DNA of 27,763 bases from Oehlia diaphana (lineage: Eukaryota; Glomeromycota; Glomeromycetes; Glomerales; Glomeraceae). Made by a program: the position numbers and the translations under genes. Shown here piece after piece: positions 11,014 to 21,112 of this stretch (within the stretch, counting starts at the first letter, position 1; every line of letters begins with the position of its first letter). The notes under the pieces were generated by a model. That model was given only the letters and a program-made list of their open reading frames with translations, searched no databases and was not told the DNA's origin. The stretch covers positions 14,679 through 42,441 of the forward strand of contig QZLH01001065.1 in the NCBI GenBank assembly GCA_003833135.1. The letters are read 5' to 3'.

Positions 11014-11183
11014 CAGTCGACCTCCCATATAGTCACCTCCTATCTAATCACACCCTCCCATATAACCAAATTACTAATAAATATATTAAAAAAACCTCCT
11101 CTTTAGTCACATCTTATAGTATTTTTATAATCACATCATTTTTTTTTGGTCTCGAGAGGTGTGGTTATATCTGAGGTTGACTG
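11014..11183. mobile_element. 170-bp MITE with TA target duplication
   Basis: The left end is CAGTCGACCTCCCATATA and the right end, read in reverse complement, is CAGTCAACCTCAGATATA. These imperfect inverted ends are flanked on both sides by TA (11012-11013 and 11184-11185). The second parts of the ends also resemble each other (GTCACCTCC versus CCACACCTC). TA duplication and CAGTC-type ends fit Tc1/mariner-superfamily elements, especially pogo/Fot1-like ones. The short interior has no open frame, so it would depend on a transposase from elsewhere. Confidence 0.7.
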
Positions 11184-11303
11184 TACTTGAATATTTATTT
11201 AATTTAAAATTTCAATTATAATTTAACATCAAAATTTGTTTTATATGATTAATCAGATAATTATTGGGTAATCTTTTTTTTTTTTTTTAATACTTTATTA
11301 TAT

Positions 11304-11402
11304 ATGAAATATTTTTACGAACATAATCTAACAAACTCTGGACACCAAGGAAGACAAGAATTATTAAAAGTAAAATTAATTTTCCAAAAAATTTACAAAT
11401 AA
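11304..11402 (+). pseudogene. Possible retroelement integrase zinc-binding scrap
   Basis: The frame MKYFYEHNLTNSGHQGRQEL continues LKVKLIFQKIYK to a stop. 'H-x6-H ... GHxGRxxT/L' followed by a basic, aromatic stretch resembles the HH half of the HHCC (H2C2) zinc-binding domain that precedes the integrase core in LTR retrotransposons. The CC half and the catalytic core are not visible. Short, so tentative. Confidence 0.3.
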
Positions 11403-11486
11403 ACTAGCTTTGTTTTCTTTTAATATAGTTAAACATTGCTAGCAAGTTTACAATGTTATTATTATCTATGATTTCTAGATATACAG

Positions 11487-11555
11487 CTGAGGTTAATTCA
11501 AAAAGCTAATAATATATTAGATGAATTGAAGAAATTTACTGGAGAATCTTCGTGA
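11487..11555 (+). other. Possible orphan 3' exon
   Basis: After a CAG that could be an acceptor, the frame LRLIQKANNILDELKKFTGE SS ends in TGA. It looks like a helical protein end, but no upstream exon could be joined. Family unknown. Confidence 0.2.
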
Positions 11556-12144
11556 TGTGATGGATGTAGATTATTTATTTCAATTTTTTGTATTTTATAT
11601 AAGTCCTTATTATCGAAACCTCCTTAGAATTAGGTAAATAGTTGCCTAATTGGTATTAGACTAAATAATTTAGTTTTTCCCTAATGTTGCTTTAAATTCT
11701 TTCGAAATAAAAAACTGTTATTGTAAACTTTTGTAGGTAATAATGTTTTAATCAAATATTTTAAGAAAAAGAAATTTGTCAAATTCATTTTAACACTTCA
11801 TTCATAATAATTACATCAATTATGATCTTTATACAATGACCGCCCTATGCCAGTTTAAATATACTGTAATTTTACAGAATAGTTCATAATCCATATTAGT
11901 AATAAACACAAATATCATTCTTGCAATATATTTCCTATTAGGATTATTAATTAATTAATAGAATGTAAAATACAATTGTTAATTTATTAAATCAATAAAA
12001 TAATGCTCCAGATCATCAATTCTCTAACAAATTGAAACAATATAATTTCTAGATATCAATTTTTTTTTTTGAAAATAATGACGTCCATTTTACCATATAA
12101 ATTTAGAATTGTTTGGTAATATAAATTCTGATTTTATTTTAATT
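11556..12144. other. Gene-free AT-rich spacer
   Basis: Nothing supported beyond simple A/T-rich sequence. Confidence 0.35.
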
Positions 12145-12273
12145 TTATCTTTTTGCAAGTACTGTAAATGCCTCAACATAATCATTAATTTCATGAGATT
12201 TAATATGATTTGTAAGATATTTTCTTTCTGAAAACCAACTTGGGCAATTTGGACATTGATATCGATTCAAGTA
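12145..12273 (-). pseudogene. Orphan C2H2 zinc-finger terminal exon
   Basis: The minus strand after an AAACAG acceptor (12276-12274) reads YLNRYQCPNCPSWFSERKYL followed by TNHIKSHEINDYVEAFTVLA, K, R and a stop at 12147-12145. The pattern C-x2-C-x12-H-x3-H is a complete classical C2H2 finger, with an aromatic residue before the first Cys and Phe/Leu at the usual core positions; such fingers bind DNA or RNA. The 43-codon exon is in frame with the acceptor. An upstream piece in the correct phase (ending GLPDLM, donor GTAGGA near 12463) is possible but weak. It could be the last exon of a small zinc-finger gene or a stranded remnant. Confidence 0.45.
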
Positions 12274-12276
12274 CTG

Positions 12277-13600
12277 TTTTTTTATCCATATTTATTTATT
12301 AAAACTCTCTTTTTAGTTTTATTTTTAAAAAAAATAATTAATAATAGTAATTAATAAAATAAAGTATAAGTGCTAATATTACTTTTACGAAACTATTATT
12401 AAGCTACTTAATCAGTATAGTAATTAAACTTTATAAAGAAAGTTTGTAAAGTCCTACCATCAAGTCCGGAAGTCCGGAACAGTAATATATCATTTGATTC
12501 ATAATGAATTTTTTTCAGCACTACTTAATCTTTGGTAAAAGTATACACTAATGATGCATAATTATTTAATTGACATATAAAAAAATTAAAATAATTATAT
12601 CAGAATTAATTAAATAATAAATTATAGTTGTTACATCATGTTAATTATGTTAATGATAATTATTTTTTTTTTTATGGTTTAAAACTATTTTTTTAAAAAG
12701 TTTTTTAAAAGAAATTATTTTTATTTTACCATTTTTTAATTTTATTCTTTTCTTGACAGTTTTTTTTAAATCAATTTTTTTTAAACAAAAGTTTCTTTAT
12801 CTATACTGTTATATTTTATATTATTACTATATTATTATAATTATTTTAGAAAGAATGTATATGGCAAACTTTTTTTTAGAAAACTATTTTATTATGTGAT
12901 TAAAAAACTCGTTGTTATTTAGATTATCCCGTATAAATATAATTGAATTTTGTAACGTGTAGGCAGATTTGTAATGAATGTCCAATCACTTTTATTGGTT
13001 ATATTTAATATCACAATTTTTCGCTAAAATAATATTACTTTTATTAATGATATTACAATTTTACCACCAAAACTAATTATTCATGTTACAGCTTATTTTA
13101 AAATAATATTATTTGCATGCACAATTTACTATATAGTTTTAATGATCTCGGTGCAATGCAACGAGTTCAAATCCACAATAATTAAAAATTTAACACATGT
13201 GAATGAGAATTAAAGAATAAAAATATTTGTGTGTTACATTCAATATTTTATCAAAGATTGGTATTTATGTTGTATATATGACTCTAAATTTTTTTATCAA
13301 ATACATCATATGCTTTTTTATATCATTGGTTTATTTTAGTATAATATGAAAAAATGTTAAATCACGATTCTATTGATGCAATATGAGTCATACTGTATTT
13401 TTTAATAAATTTTTTTTATAATTCTTAGGCTTCCTTAATGATTAGTTTACTGCAGTTCCTAACTTGAATGTATTATACCATTTATGTAATAAATTAATAT
13501 AATTGTGTTTTTAGCCTTCAAATTTTTTGATAAAAATTTCTTGCAAAATATAGTATCCTAATGTTAATAGGTTTTCTTTTATATGCCATATATATATATA
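12277..13600. other. Gene-free spacer rich in poly-T tracts
   Basis: Strong A/T bias with poly-T runs near 12660-12790. A tandem GTCCGGAA GTCCGGAA lies near 12465-12480. No coding-like frame is seen, apart from the possible upstream zinc-finger exon mentioned at 12145-12273. Confidence 0.35.
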
Positions 13601-13601
13601 T

Positions 13602-13688
13602 TTCTGAACTGTATAGCTTTCTATATAAAAACTACAAATCAGTATTTTTTCTGAGTTGTATGACTTTCTATATAAAAACTGTAAATCA
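13602..13688. repeat. Two imperfect 40-bp direct repeats
   Basis: Bases 13602-13641 and 13649-13688 share CTTTCTATATAAAAACT and the ends TTCTGARYTGTAT and AAATCA. Period 47 bp. A minus-strand frame across them is explained by the duplication and is not called as a gene. Confidence 0.7.
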
Positions 13689-14582
13689 ACCAAAAATTTT
13701 TTTTAACTTTCAAGGAAGATGATTTTTCTTAAAATTGGAAAATTCAAGAAGAATGGTATCAATGATAGTATATATTTTATAAGAATAACTTCTGTCCATT
13801 TACCTTTCCATGAATGAACAGAATATTTATTATATAAATTTTTAAAATACAAATTAAACGTACTGTATGTTCAAGTTTTAAATTTTAATTGAATCAAAAA
13901 TTTTCAAATTCTCTAATTTCTTTTTGCCAAAATTATTATTTCCAGAATTATTTTAAGAAGCAATGCAATTGAATAATTGAAATTCAAAAACTTTTTCATT
14001 GAAACATCCAGATCTAATTCATAATTTCTTTCAATAATATTCCATTTTATTCCATCATCCATTCAATAATATGATAATAAAACTTGGTTCAAAATAAATA
14101 TCCCTTTAAGATTATTTCATATTAGAACAGACTTAATTAATAATAATGATCATAAAATTTTTGAAACAATAAATCAATTTTTAGTTTTATTATAAGTATG
14201 TTCATATTTTTAATAGAATCAGTTTTATATTAATATGATATTAAGGTATCTTACAAAATTTATTTCATTTCATTTTTTAATCAAAAACTCTTGAATATTG
14301 TTGATATTATTGTTAAACATTATTTCAAAGTATTATTTTAATTCTTGAAATGGTTTGCAAGCTATAAACAATATAACAAAATAAACAAACTATCTATTAA
14401 ATTCATGGTTGACACAACATGTGTAATATTTTATGTTAAGAAAATAATGTAAACACCACATGTGGTAGCACAAAATAAATTTGAGATCATTACACATTAA
14501 TTCAGTTTTTTACATAAAATTATGATTACATACATAATTTGTATAATTGTATACATTTAGTTGTTTTATTTCATTATATATG
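13689..14582. other. Spacer upstream of the F-box gene
   Basis: No gene seen. Two CATGTG-containing palindromic sites (ACACAACATGTGT near 14415 and ACCACATGTGGT near 14456) lie about 200 bases upstream of the F-box start and could be bHLH-type sites; this is speculative. Confidence 0.3.
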
Positions 14583-14590
14583 TATAAATA
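14583..14590 (+). promoter_or_regulatory. Candidate TATA box of the F-box gene
   Basis: TATAAATA lies 73 bases before the ATG at 14656, which would leave a short 5' leader. In such AT-rich DNA a chance match is possible. Confidence 0.3.
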
Positions 14591-14655
14591 CATATATATA
14601 TATTCTTAATCCTTTTTTTTAATAAATCCTTTTTTTAATAATAATATAAATAAAA

Positions 14656-16080
14656 ATGAAAAAATTAAATATTCATTGTCTTATTCTTATTTTTGATGAA
14701 TTACGAGCTGATAAGAAATCATTATATTCCTGTCTTTTAGTTAATAAAGAGTGGTGTTATTTGGTGATTCCTATCTTATGGAAGAATTATCCAACCTATT
14801 TTATAATGATAAGTGAAAAATCAAGAGAAAAATTTTCTAATATAATACTTTCCTGTCTACCAAAATCTTCAAAACAACTTTTATTTGAAAATAATATTAA
14901 ATTACCTCAAACAATTCTTTCAAAAACCCCAGCATTTAATTATGTCAGCCTTTATAAATTTTTAGAATCTAAAATTATTAATAATATTATAAATGTGGTA
15001 TTTAAAGATTATTCGAAAAAAAGAAATCTTTTGGAACAAGAAATTTACAAGTTATTTATTAGTCAATGTAAAGGCATTAAAGAATTGGAATGGCAAACTT
15101 CCCAACCTCTACCATCATTTCCAGGAGCTTTGACATGTTTTTCTAGACTCTATAGTCTACAGATTGATCTAAGTCATGTAAATTCCAATAATCTTTATGA
15201 GATGGCACATATTTGCAAAGATTTGGGTGAATTAACTATTTGTGGCTTTTCTCAAGATGTTCGTGGATTAACTTTTTTAATTAATGAACAAAGAAATTTA
15301 AAAAGTATAACACTTGATGCTAAGAAAGAGTTGTGTCCGGAACTAAGCGATGTATTAGCAAGAAAAGGCCATACAATTAGTAATCTTACTTTAGTTAGTT
15401 CGTTTAGCTTTATTTCACATTCATTTTTAACATCACTTGTTAATCTAAAAAAGCTAAAAGTTTGCTATGGTTATGTAAAATATGAAGAAATTGAAGATTT
15501 CCAAAATTATTTAGCAAATTCGATATTCCCAGAACTTCAATCTCTAGAAATTTATTATAATTTATTATGCCTTAAAGAATTTGCCAAGTTAATTGAAAAA
15601 ACTGAAGGAAATATTTCAAATATCTCTGCTTTATCTTTTCCTAGTTTTAACACATCCGCTGAGTATACAGGAATATTCCTAAAAACAATTTCTAATCATT
15701 GTCCAAAGATTAAGAATTTAACTACACATATTGGACCTGAAGATTTGAAATATGTAAAATCATTATTAATGAATTGTAAAAATTTAATAAGTTTAAATCT
15801 TGATAGTTTAAGGGAAAATAACAATAATATAGGAGATGAATTACTAGACATTTTAACTAAATTTTCTCCAAAATGTTTAACTAATATAATGATTAGTGGA
15901 GATTGGAAGTATTCTATTGATTCTTTTGAAAATTATTTTGAAAGTTATAGGAAACGAAAACCACTTTGGTTTAAGATTAATTATTTAAATGGAAATAAAA
16001 TTACACCCATGCATATAAAAGTTGTTAGAAAATACTATGAAGAAGGGATAATAATAAGTTCGAATCTAATTATTAAATGA
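14656..16080 (+). CDS. F-box protein with leucine-rich-repeat-like C-terminal region
   Basis: A single-exon gene of 474 residues. Residues about 2-45 form an F-box (LNIHCLILIFDELRADKKSL, then YSCLLVNKEWC and IPILWKN), the part that binds Skp1 in SCF ubiquitin ligases; the LVN-x-W-C and P-x-LW positions are conserved. The rest contains spaced leucine-rich strands such as LKSITLD, ISNLTLV, LKKLKV, ELQSLEI, IKNLTTH and LISLNLD, consistent with a degenerate LRR solenoid that would select the substrate. No transmembrane segment or signal is seen. The start at 14656 gives a complete F-box directly at the N-terminus, the usual layout in Rhizophagus-type F-box proteins. Known: these proteins are hugely expanded in Glomeromycotina. 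Substrate unknown. A broken copy follows downstream. Confidence 0.9.
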   Translation: MKKLNIHCLILIFDELRADKKSLYSCLLVNKEWCYLVIPILWKNYPTYFIMISEKSREKFSNIILSCLPKSSKQLLFENNIKLPQTILSKTPAFNYVSLYKFLESKIINNIINVVFKDYSKKRNLLEQEIYKLFISQCKGIKELEWQTSQPLPSFPGALTCFSRLYSLQIDLSHVNSNNLYEMAHICKDLGELTICGFSQDVRGLTFLINEQRNLKSITLDAKKELCPELSDVLARKGHTISNLTLVSSFSFISHSFLTSLVNLKKLKVCYGYVKYEEIEDFQNYLANSIFPELQSLEIYYNLLCLKEFAKLIEKTEGNISNISALSFPSFNTSAEYTGIFLKTISNHCPKIKNLTTHIGPEDLKYVKSLLMNCKNLISLNLDSLRENNNNIGDELLDILTKFSPKCLTNIMISGDWKYSIDSFENYFESYRKRKPLWFKINYLNGNKITPMHIKVVRKYYEEGIIISSNLIIK

Positions 16081-16260
16081 GCTCAAATTTTCAGTCATAT
16101 ACCCAATTAAATACACAAGATATCACACTTTATAAATGAATCAGCCAATTCGTTAAATAACTCACCATATTCTTATAAGAAATTTGAGGTGAAAATTAGA
16201 GGATTCATTATTTTAATTATATTATAGGAAAAAGGTTGGCGATAATTATTCGTACCACAT

Positions 16261-16382
16261 TTTTGTTATTTGTACCCACTCCTGCTAACATTATGCACTG
16301 ACAAGTGATATTGCTTGGCAAATTTTCCTTAGTTCTGGCCATGAGGGGTATGAATAACAAAATTAGGGTATAAATAACAACG
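16261..16382. repeat. Inverted repeat with duplicated right arm
   Basis: TTTTGTTATTTGTACCC (16261-16277) pairs with GGGTATGAATAACAAAA (16346-16362; 15 of 17 positions complementary). A second right-arm copy, GGGTATAAATAACAA, starts at 16366. It could be a small MITE remnant between the F-box gene and its broken copy. Confidence 0.5.
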
Positions 16383-16497
16383 TCCTTAAATTTTATTAGT
16401 TAAATATGCACGAATTACGTAGTAGGTGTACATAAAATTTACTTACAAATTTTTTGTTCTCTTTTATGAATAAACTAAAATTTTAATAACATTAGGT

Positions 16498-16860
16498 ATT
16501 GATTTTTTTATTCTTATTTTCAATGAATTATGAGCGGAAAATTCTTTGGTTAATAAGAAGTGGTGTCATTTAGTAGTTCCTATATTATAGGAAGGAAAAA
16601 TTTTCCAATACAATGCTTTTTCCTGTCAACTAACCCCTTCAAAACATGAATATATTATTAGGTTACTCTAAACAATTCATTCAAAATCCCTAATAGTTAA
16701 TTATATCAACCATCGAAATTTAAGTTATAAGTAATATTATAAATTTGGTATTTAAAAATGAAATTTTAATCTTAAATAATATCAGTAATTTAGAAAAAAA
16801 GAAAAAAAATCATTAATCAATGTAAAAGCATTAAAGAATTGAGTGGCAAACTTTTCAAAT
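16498..16860 (+). pseudogene. Broken, truncated F-box gene copy
   Basis: DNA aligns with roughly the first third of the intact F-box gene at 14656. Examples are TTATTCTTATTTTCAATGAA (versus ...TTTTTGATGAA), GTTAATAAGAAGTGGTGTCA, TATTATAAATTTGGTATTTA and CAATGTAAAAGCATTAAAGA. Several indels and stops break the frame: the first F-box helix runs into TGA after CAATGAATTA, part of the KKSLYSC segment is lost, and a one-base deletion lies in the ELEWQ region. The match ends near 16860, so the LRR part is missing. Inferred: a tandem duplicate that degenerated. Confidence 0.8.
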
Positions 16861-17269
16861 TTTTTTAGGTTGTTCTTTTGGCTCTTAATTTTGGTGATTA
16901 ATTGCTTATTTAACGAACATTTAACAGTTCATTTTCCTTTCTTTATTTTAGGTGGTTTTGGGTCATGAGATTTTGCTAAAGTAATTTTATTTTTTTTTTC
17001 TTTTAACAATTTTAATGAATTTTGCTAAAAATTCATTTTTCAGTTTTTCTTTTAGATTTACCAATTTTCTCTGGAAGTGAAACTTGTCCAAAGCTGCAGA
17101 AACTAATGGCCTGAAATATGCAATCTTATAACTCGCTGAAATACATTTTGTTTATTACATTTACTATCTGTAATATGCCCTAAACTACTTTATCAATTCC
17201 TATTTCTATAATTATATATATGATTTATTTTTTTTTATCTAACATAGCATGCTTATTTTACACATTTTG
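16861..17269. other. Gene-free AT-rich spacer
   Basis: No coding-like frame on either strand. A slightly more GC-rich patch (17070-17120, GGAAGTGAAACTTGTCC ...) has no recognised identity. Confidence 0.3.
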
Positions 17270-17500
17270 TCTTCCTTTTCCTTCTTTTATGAAGTCTTGT
17301 ATGTCAAACAGCTTGCATTCCATCCCACTAACCACTCTCCAACCATCCTAATTTTCCTTATCCCAACTTCCTTTTCTACTTTTTTATTCTTATCTTTTGG
17401 TGGCCTCTTTCTTCTTTTCCCAACTCATTAATTATCCCCACTACCTTCTTCAGAGTTGTATATTCATTAATTTTTGTTGATTGGATAAACGAGTTGCTTC
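17270..17500 (-). pseudogene. Decayed coding remnant, Lys/Glu-rich, unidentified
   Basis: On the minus strand the frame KINEYTTLKKVVGIINELGK, EERGHQKIRIKK runs from about 17490 to a stop. Shifted frames then give VGEWLVGWNASCLTYK and SGMECKLFDIQDFIKEGKGR. The plus strand is correspondingly pyrimidine-rich and gives only a low-complexity hydrophobic frame, taken as the shadow. Two or more frameshifts and stops mark it as decayed. Family not recognised. Confidence 0.4.
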
Positions 17501-17665
17501 ATTCAAGATACATTGTTTAAATTTATTCAATTTAATTATGTATATTAAATTTTATTTTCTTATATATTTTTAGAAATTTATTTTTATGTATCCGAAAAAC
17601 AAGTTTAGGAACTTTTTTGAAAGTAAGTTTTGGAATTTTTCTAGTAAAGAATTTGCATTTTTTTC

Positions 17666-18035
17666 GTTAAGAACGTATACTGACGTTCTTTTTTAATTTT
17701 TTTTACAAAAAGAATGACTCTCTGGTTTTTCCAAGTTTCAAGATGAAATGGACATAAGTATGCCAATAGAAGAATATTTTATTATTAATGTTTACTAATA
17801 TTCTTCTCTATCTTTTTCTAGAGGACAGCTCTCTGGACCTGCTAAAACAAAGTAGATGCAAGATATGCTGGGGAAGAGGAATTTTACTTTTTTTAAATTT
17901 TTTTGTTAAGAATGTTAGTTCCTAGCATTATTTAATATCCTTTTTTTAGAGAACAGCCAATTTTATAGGTTCCAGACTAGTTCTCTTCATGAAATTTTTA
18001 TTCTAATGAACTGTTATTAACAGTTCTTTTTTTTT
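17666..18035. repeat. Series of short hairpins followed by T-runs
   Basis: AGAACGTATACTGACGTTCT then T (near 17670-17695), GAAGAATATT ... AATATTCTTC (near 17768-17805), GTTAAGAATG...CTAGCATT (near 17905-17935) and GAACTGTTATTAACAGTTC then T9 (18008-18035). They are spaced about 100-130 bases apart, with loosely similar text between them (CTCTGG near 17720 and 17830, GARGACAGC/GAGAACAGCC). This suggests a diverged tandem repeat with a conserved hairpin plus poly-T. Confidence 0.4.
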
Positions 18036-18164
18036 ATGATTCTCAATGTGACAACTGTTTTAAATTTTTTATTATTTCATCATCACATGTTTTTAATTAT
18101 TTTCTAAGTAGTTTCAATTTTGATAATCTTCAATAGTAAATATCAAAACAAGGTTAGTAAGATA

Positions 18165-18220
18165 ATCTTAACAATATCAAATTGATATAGTAGTGATATT
18201 GTTAATGATATCGTTAAGAT
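18165..18220. repeat. Stem-loop inverted repeat
   Basis: ATCTTAACAATATCA (18165-18179) pairs with TGATATCGTTAAGAT (18206-18220; one mismatch). An intermediate TGATATTGTTAAT offers an alternative arm. Confidence 0.5.
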
Positions 18221-19423
18221 ATTATTTAATTTGTCTAATAAAACTTTAATAAATCGGATAAATGGTATATTAACCAATAAAAATTATTTTTAATAAATTG
18301 TCTGTACTACGATCACAGTCCGATAATTTAGTGTCAATCAATTATATCCAAATTATTGCCGAAACTCACAATTGATTGCACCATTTGGCCATGATAGCGA
18401 CGAAAGATAACTTATCAACTAAAGCAAATCTGAAATACATAAATATATTAATTATTATATCAAAATCCAACACCACTAGAGTCTAAACCTACTGTACAAA
18501 CAATTATCATGGATTATAGTATTATTTTTAAAATGAAATTAAAAATTAAATATGATTCATGACGCATCATATCGTAGCTAAAAAAAAATTATATGACGTT
18601 AATAAACATCAATTAAATCGATCATATTGTATGTGCAAAATAATACTTCACTTTTAATAACGAGAAAAAGTGATTTATTAGTCCTTCCTTATTCTTAAAG
18701 AAATAACAAAATAATCATTCTTAAATAAAAAATTTCTAATAAAAAAGATAACTGTTTATAAAAATCAGAAATTTTTATTAATTGCTTTGACCACATTTGT
18801 ATCATGTGATTAAGTGTGCACATTAATTGTGAAGAAGATATTAGTGCTCCAAATTTATAATGTTGAAATTAAATTCCACGATGCAATAGTTCATGTGAAA
18901 TTATTTCATTATTTATGAAATTTTTGATTCTGTATCACTGTTTTCTTTGTAACTACCAAAATAAGAATGCCGATTTTTTACAATTTGCTCATAACTCCAC
19001 ATCTATCTTACCTAGAAATATGAACTTACCACCATTGGATTCGTCTCAATAAGACTTCATCTTTCTGTGAGCAATGGATGCAATAAACATTATTTAAAAT
19101 ATGAAGATTATATAAAATGAAGATCGTACACAATTAATCATTTCAGATATACCCAAAAAAAATGTTCATTTCATTAAAGAGATGATTTTGTTTGGAATGC
19201 AATACTAGCAAATAAAGATGAAAAATAGATGACATAATGACATAAATAGTTCCTCGTGCCTGTATGATTTTTAAACTCAAAATTTCAAATTGAAACTAAC
19301 TTGTTAGGATCATGTGATATTAATCAAATTAGTGGTTGTCTTTGGCAAGCAAAAAATCTGAACATACATTTCTTCCTTAAGACTTGTTCCATTATATTGT
19401 TATATAATAATAAACCTATTTTA
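18221..19423. other. Gene-free spacer 3' of the ATPase gene
   Basis: No coding-like frame, RNA gene or paired element ends were seen. GC-richer patches near 18300-18420 and 19000-19080 may be dispersed repeats. Confidence 0.3.
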
Positions 19424-21112
19424 TTATACATTATTTTTAATGAATACATCAGCTTTTTCCTTAAAGTAGTATTCTACTGACGGAGACTTAAATGTCACGA
19501 TGCGTTTCTTTGGATGATATTCGAATACATTGCATGCTAATACTTCTTCTAATACTTTGTTAAAATCCTCTATCGTGTAGAAATCACTCCTAAAATCACA
19601 ATAGCGCAACTCTTTCGAATTCAATAAAGTTTTGATAATGGTTTTTCCTATTTTATAGTATTTCTGATTTGGGAATAGGTGCGCAGCTTTAACTTCATTT
19701 TCAACATTATCCATTACTTCCTTTTTAATTTCTGTAGAAAAAAAAGGAATTAATTCAATAAAATATTTATAAAAAGATTTTAATGTAGTATATCTGAATC
19801 TAATTCCTACCTTCAAAAATTTTTCCATGTAGAAATTTATTCACCTCTCTCTTTAAATCCAAAATACGACCACCGGCAAGTTTATATAATTTATTTACTT
19901 CATCATCGTTGATCATACATTTTCTTGTGGTCTTTTCCAATTGTAAATTTTCAACTGTGCATTTCTTAATCAAATAATCTTTTGATTCACTTTCGCTAAG
20001 ATCACCAATTTCCAGTTTTTCAAGTACATGTGACCAAGCACCACGTGCTAAAAATGAGATTCAGATTATGTAATAATTCTATTTTTTCAGGAGTACAAAT
20101 GACCTTCACACTTACATTCTATTCTTTCGAGAACAGGACCTTTTGTGCTAATAAATACGGTAATGTATTTGTTGTGTTTGGCATTTTTCATAGCAGAATC
20201 TTGTAGACTATCAATAATTTCTGGATGATTTATCAATCGGTCAACATTATCAAAAATTATAACGGAAGGTTTATTGTGATTTATTTTGTATGATTGAGCA
20301 ACATCCTCAAAGGCTCTCTTAGCTCTCATCCATTTAGGAAGGTTCATAGTTTCTTTTTCTATTAAAATGAAATTGGGTTAAAATTATAATTGTATAATGA
20401 TATAAATCAATGATACAATCAATAATTAAAAATATTACCTTGAGTTTCACTAAAGAATTTCCGTTTTAGTCGTGTTAATAAAGAAATTTTTTCCTTAAAT
20501 GTAAAATTAATAGCTTTTCCAAAAGATTCACCAAAGAATTCAAAATTTTCTGGTACATCAACATATATGACACCTTGCCCAACTTCTCTTGATGCAACTG
20601 TAGCTAATGTTGTTTTTCCGGTTCCTTTTTTTCCGCAGATAACGTGATAAAATGATTGATTTTTATCTGGTTGAAGAATTTCCTTGAAACGTTTTATAAG
20701 TAGAGGTCGAGGAATGAGCTCATTATCTAAAATATCAGTCACAGGTTGGGTGCCTTTTTCAATGGCATTTATGAGAAGATTTTTATTATATTCATTCTGA
20801 TACCACGCAATTGCAAAATCTCCTGACAAGAAAATAGCAATTCCAACTACAATTAATTTCGTAGCCTACAAATAATGAAATGATGAAGATAAATTTTTGA
20901 ATAATATAATATATATATTAAACAATAATAAAATCTTTTACTGGAAGCCATCCTGTAACGGGTTTTTTAATATTTTTCAGGTTAGAGTAGAAATTAGATT
21001 TTTTGGAAGAAGCTTTGGTGGAAGGTGTGGAGTTTGCAGAGTTTGACATAGAGCCAGTAAATGACCTTGAAGGTGATAATCGAAGTATTCCATGTCTTGA
21101 GTTTCTCATCAT
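19424..21112 (-). CDS. P-loop ATPase (AAA-like) with membrane segment, five exons
   Basis: Exons join in phase: 21112-20942, 20865-20439, 20358-20116, 20047-19811 and 19731-19424, encoding 461 residues. Introns of 76, 80, 68 and 79 nt all have GT-AG ends (GTAAAA, GTAATA, GTAAGT, GTAGGA donors). Residues 1-57 are rich in Arg, Ser and Thr with almost no acids (MMRNSRHGILRLSPSRSF), like a mitochondrial presequence. A hydrophobic segment follows at about 60-77 (KLIVVGIAIFLSGDFAIAWY). Walker A is GKKGTGKT (135-142), Walker B VIIFDNVD (232-239), and a sensor-like strand ITVFIST is near 265-271. IPRPLLIKRFKEIL just before the P-loop is the typical AAA/STAND lead-in. The C-terminal part (SRGAWSHVLEKL onward) is helical. 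Inferred: membrane-anchored ATPase, perhaps mitochondrial; the partner is unknown. It resembles archaeal-type ATPase (PF01637-like) proteins found in fungi. The start gives the full presequence. Confidence 0.88.

Noticed and set aside
13150..13185. tRNA-like B-box text GAGTTCAAATCC
   Set aside because: No paired T-stem, acceptor stem or A-box could be formed around it; likely chance.
13511..13693. Minus-strand 60-codon frame with internal peptide repeat
   Set aside because: Created by the 40-bp tandem duplication; no domain or start context.
17249..17431. Hydrophobic plus-strand frame that could be a membrane peptide
   Set aside because: Pyrimidine-rich strand bias explains the Phe/Leu/Ser content; the opposite strand carries better coding-like text.
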